The notes under the pieces are model-generated. The model did not search any database. It was not told the origin of the DNA and was given only the letters and a program-made list of their open reading frames with translations. From the NCBI RefSeq assembly GCF_001187535.1, contig NZ_LFIO01001075.1, positions 1-64,000 on the forward strand: a stretch of 64,000 nucleotides of DNA, given 5' to 3'. Origin of the DNA: Rhizobium ecuadorense (GTDB lineage Bacteria; Pseudomonadota; Alphaproteobacteria; Rhizobiales; Rhizobiaceae). Shown piece after piece: positions 62,331-64,000 of this stretch; the first letter of the stretch is position 1, and every line of letters begins with the position of its first letter. The position numbers were made by a program, and so were the translations under genes.

Positions 62331-63458
62331 TCAGCGCACGATCGTCAGCGTCTCCGCCGCGCGTGTGATCGCGGTATAAAGCCAGCGTTCCCGCGTATCG
62401 CGAAAGGCCCAGCTCTCGTCGAAGAGCACAACGTCGTTCCATTGCGAGCCCTGCGCCTTGTGAACGGTCAGGGCATAGCCATAGTCGAACTCGTCGTAGC
62501 GCTTGCGGGTGTTCCAGGGGATCTCGCCTTCGACATCCTCGAAGGCCTGTTTCAGGAGCTTGATCTTGGCAGCCCCCCGATCCATGTCGTCGTCTTCGGG
62601 CCGGACCAGCAGATTGATGCCGGGTTTGGTCGTTTCCTTGGACGAGGTCATCACCTGCCAGAGCGAGCCGTTGAGCAGGCCTTTGGCGGGATCATTGCGG
62701 AGGCAAACGAGTTTGTCGCCGGTCTGCGGATATTCGGCATTGAAGCCTTTCAGCTCGCGCAGACGCTGATTGTAGCGGCGCCGCGTCCTGTTGGTGCCGA
62801 CCAGCACCTGGTCGGCATCGAGCACCAGTTGCTGCGTTACCTCGTTCTTCGAGATCACCTTGGCGGTGCCGTAGTCGCCATACATGATCTCGTTGCCCTC
62901 GCGCACCTGCATGGCGAGCTTGATGATCGGATTGTCGCGCGCCTGCCGGTGGATATCGGTGAGCAGGTAATCCGGATCCTGATTGGTGAAGTAACCGCCA
63001 CCACTGACGGGCGGCAGCTGGCCGGGATCGCCGAGCACCAGGATCGGCGTGCCGAAGCTCATCAGATCCTTGCCGAGCGCCTCGTCCACCATCGAGCATT
63101 CGTCGACGATGATCAGCGCCGCCTTGGCGACCGGGCTTTGCCGGTTGATCGAAAACATCGGCGCGATCGAGGTCTTGCCAGTTTCCTCGTCCTCCACCGC
63201 CTCCTCGCCGCGCGGACGATAGATCAGCGAATGGATCGTTTTGGCGTTGGAGGCGCCGCGCGAACGCAGCACTTGCGCCGCCTTGCCGGTGAAGGCGGCA
63301 AACAGCACGTCGCCGTCGACATTCTCGGCGAAATGCTTGGCAAGCGTCGTCTTCCCCGTTCCGGCATAGCCGAACAGGCGAAAGAGCGGCGAGCGCCCTT
63401 CATTCAGCCATTTCGAAACAGCCTTGAGGGCTTCGTCTTGTTGCGGCGCAAATTGCAT
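62331..63458 (-). CDS. RecD-like / Dda-type superfamily 1 DNA helicase
   Basis: 375 aa. Walker A LFGYAGTGKTTLAKHF, Walker B LIIVDECSMVDEAL, motif III GDPGQLPPV, and the C-terminal UvrD_C_2 motif YALTVHKAQGSQW with YTAITRAAETL. It is short, lacking the N-terminal part of RecD2, and resembles stand-alone 5'-3' helicases common in alphaproteobacteria. A role in repair or replication is likely. Confidence 0.88.
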   Translation of the reverse strand: MQFAPQQDEALKAVSKWLNEGRSPLFRLFGYAGTGKTTLAKHFAENVDGDVLFAAFTGKAAQVLRSRGASNAKTIHSLIYRPRGEEAVEDEETGKTSIAPMFSINRQSPVAKAALIIVDECSMVDEALGKDLMSFGTPILVLGDPGQLPPVSGGGYFTNQDPDYLLTDIHRQARDNPIIKLAMQVREGNEIMYGDYGTAKVISKNEVTQQLVLDADQVLVGTNRTRRRYNQRLRELKGFNAEYPQTGDKLVCLRNDPAKGLLNGSLWQVMTSSKETTKPGINLLVRPEDDDMDRGAAKIKLLKQAFEDVEGEIPWNTRKRYDEFDYGYALTVHKAQGSQWNDVVLFDESWAFRDTRERWLYTAITRAAETLTIVR

Positions 63459-63529
63459 GATCGCAGGACTTGGCAGGATTCGCGCGCGTTAGGCAAGGCG
63501 GAAAACCGCAAATCGCTTGGGCCGGACGA

Positions 63530-64000
63530 TCATCCGTTCCACTGCCGGTCCATGCCGCTCGCGCACATCGACGGGTCCTGCCCGATAGCGTCGGTCAAAA
63601 AATCCAGAACCGTCCTGACGCGCAGCGGCATGTTGCGCCGCGAGGGGTAGACGACGGTGATCGGCAGGCGGCTCGGCTGAAAATCCTCCATCACGGGGAT
63701 CAGCCGGCCGGCGGCGATGTCTGGCACGGCGATAATGTGAGAAAGCACCGCCAGGCCCGCGCCGGCAATGGCTGCCCTGTGAATGGCGACGGCACTGCAG
63801 GCGGTCAGCCGCGGCGAGATCCGAACCGAAATGTCTTCCGAGCCGTTGGAGAACGACCATGTCGCGACATCGCCGGCCCTGTTGTAGCACAGGCATTCAT
63901 GGTCCTTGATATCCCGGGGCGTGCGCGGGGCGGCCTTGCGCGCGAGATAGGCGGGAGACGCGACGAGGAAGGCCGTCGTCCAGCCGATCCGGCGACAGAC
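63530..64000 (-). CDS. LysR-family regulator, C-terminal part (cut by window edge)
   Basis: The minus-strand frame stays open from 64000 to the stop at 63530 (about 156 residues). It matches the LysR substrate-binding domain: TTAFLVASPAYLARKAAPRTPRD, HECLCYNRAGDVATWSFSNG, AIAGAGLAVLSHIIAVPDIAAGRLIPVMEDF, PSRRNMPLRVRTVLDFLTDAI. The DNA-binding N-terminus lies outside the window. Target unknown. Confidence 0.85.
   Translation of the reverse strand, partial: VCRRIGWTTAFLVASPAYLARKAAPRTPRDIKDHECLCYNRAGDVATWSFSNGSEDISVRISPRLTACSAVAIHRAAIAGAGLAVLSHIIAVPDIAAGRLIPVMEDFQPSRLPITVVYPSRRNMPLRVRTVLDFLTDAIGQDPSMCASGMDRQWNG

Overview
The window reads as chromosome of a fast-growing rhizobium (Rhizobium leguminosarum/etli type, Hyphomicrobiales). 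This is inferred from the high-GC codon use, the gene families present (znuA//znuCB-zur, BA14K and RcnB proteins, DUF6429, SorC-controlled Ugp-like ABC operon, PhzF, rhizobial OhrR) and the dense rhizobial-type intergenic palindromic repeats. No database search was possible, so the genus is inference. I see no phage, transposase, CRISPR array or rRNA. There is one tRNA, tRNA-Lys(CTT).

Layout. 0-0.2 kb: the 3' end of a repeat-rich gene and its terminator. 0.3-5.1 kb: a zinc regulon, with znuC-znuB-zur divergent from znuA, then a COG0523 (CobW-type) GTPase. Zur-like boxes lie in front of both znu units and the GTPase. 5.4-10.8 kb: RcnB-like and glyoxalase-fold proteins, a CNNM/CorC membrane protein, a chrB-like/chrA chromate operon and a small membrane-anchored protein. 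10.8-12.6 kb: a candidate orphan small RNA, two tandem secreted Cys-rich paralogs and a membrane-anchored alpha/beta hydrolase. 12.8-20.6 kb: the most unusual block, containing a secreted sulfatase, its own formylglycine-generating-enzyme homologue, a secreted HAD phosphatase, an outer-membrane beta-barrel candidate, a membrane-bound TPR-type regulator and a 99-aa helical protein. A nearly invariant 19-bp box sits 50-125 bp upstream of four of these start codons, always in the same orientation.

20.8-35 kb: tRNA-Lys, PhzF, NUDIX and endonuclease/phosphatase genes, a hydrolase/OhrR pair with mirrored operators, aldo/keto reductase, two aminotransferases, a toxin remnant next to parDE, a methyltransferase, ilvC and a TetR gene. 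35.1-44 kb: a catabolic locus with a Ugp-type ABC importer, glycerophosphodiesterase, HAD phosphatase, FGGY kinase and SorC regulator, suited to import and breakdown of a phosphodiester or polyol substrate. 44-46.7 kb: a two-gene glycosyltransfer module. 46.8-64 kb: regulator/enzyme pairs (AraC/alcohol dehydrogenase, Lrp/racemase, TetR/MFS, HxlR/QorB), a TetM/EF-G-like GTPase, NDH-2, a BA14K protein, a MarR-GNAT fusion, PdxJ, a MerR-LuxR fusion regulator, a RecD-like helicase and the 3' part of a LysR gene cut by the window edge.

Many genes occur as divergent regulator/target pairs, and several of the spacers carry visible inverted or direct repeats. Those operators are given as separate entries. 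Start codons were chosen from ribosome-binding sites and family starts, so many are shorter than the longest open frame.
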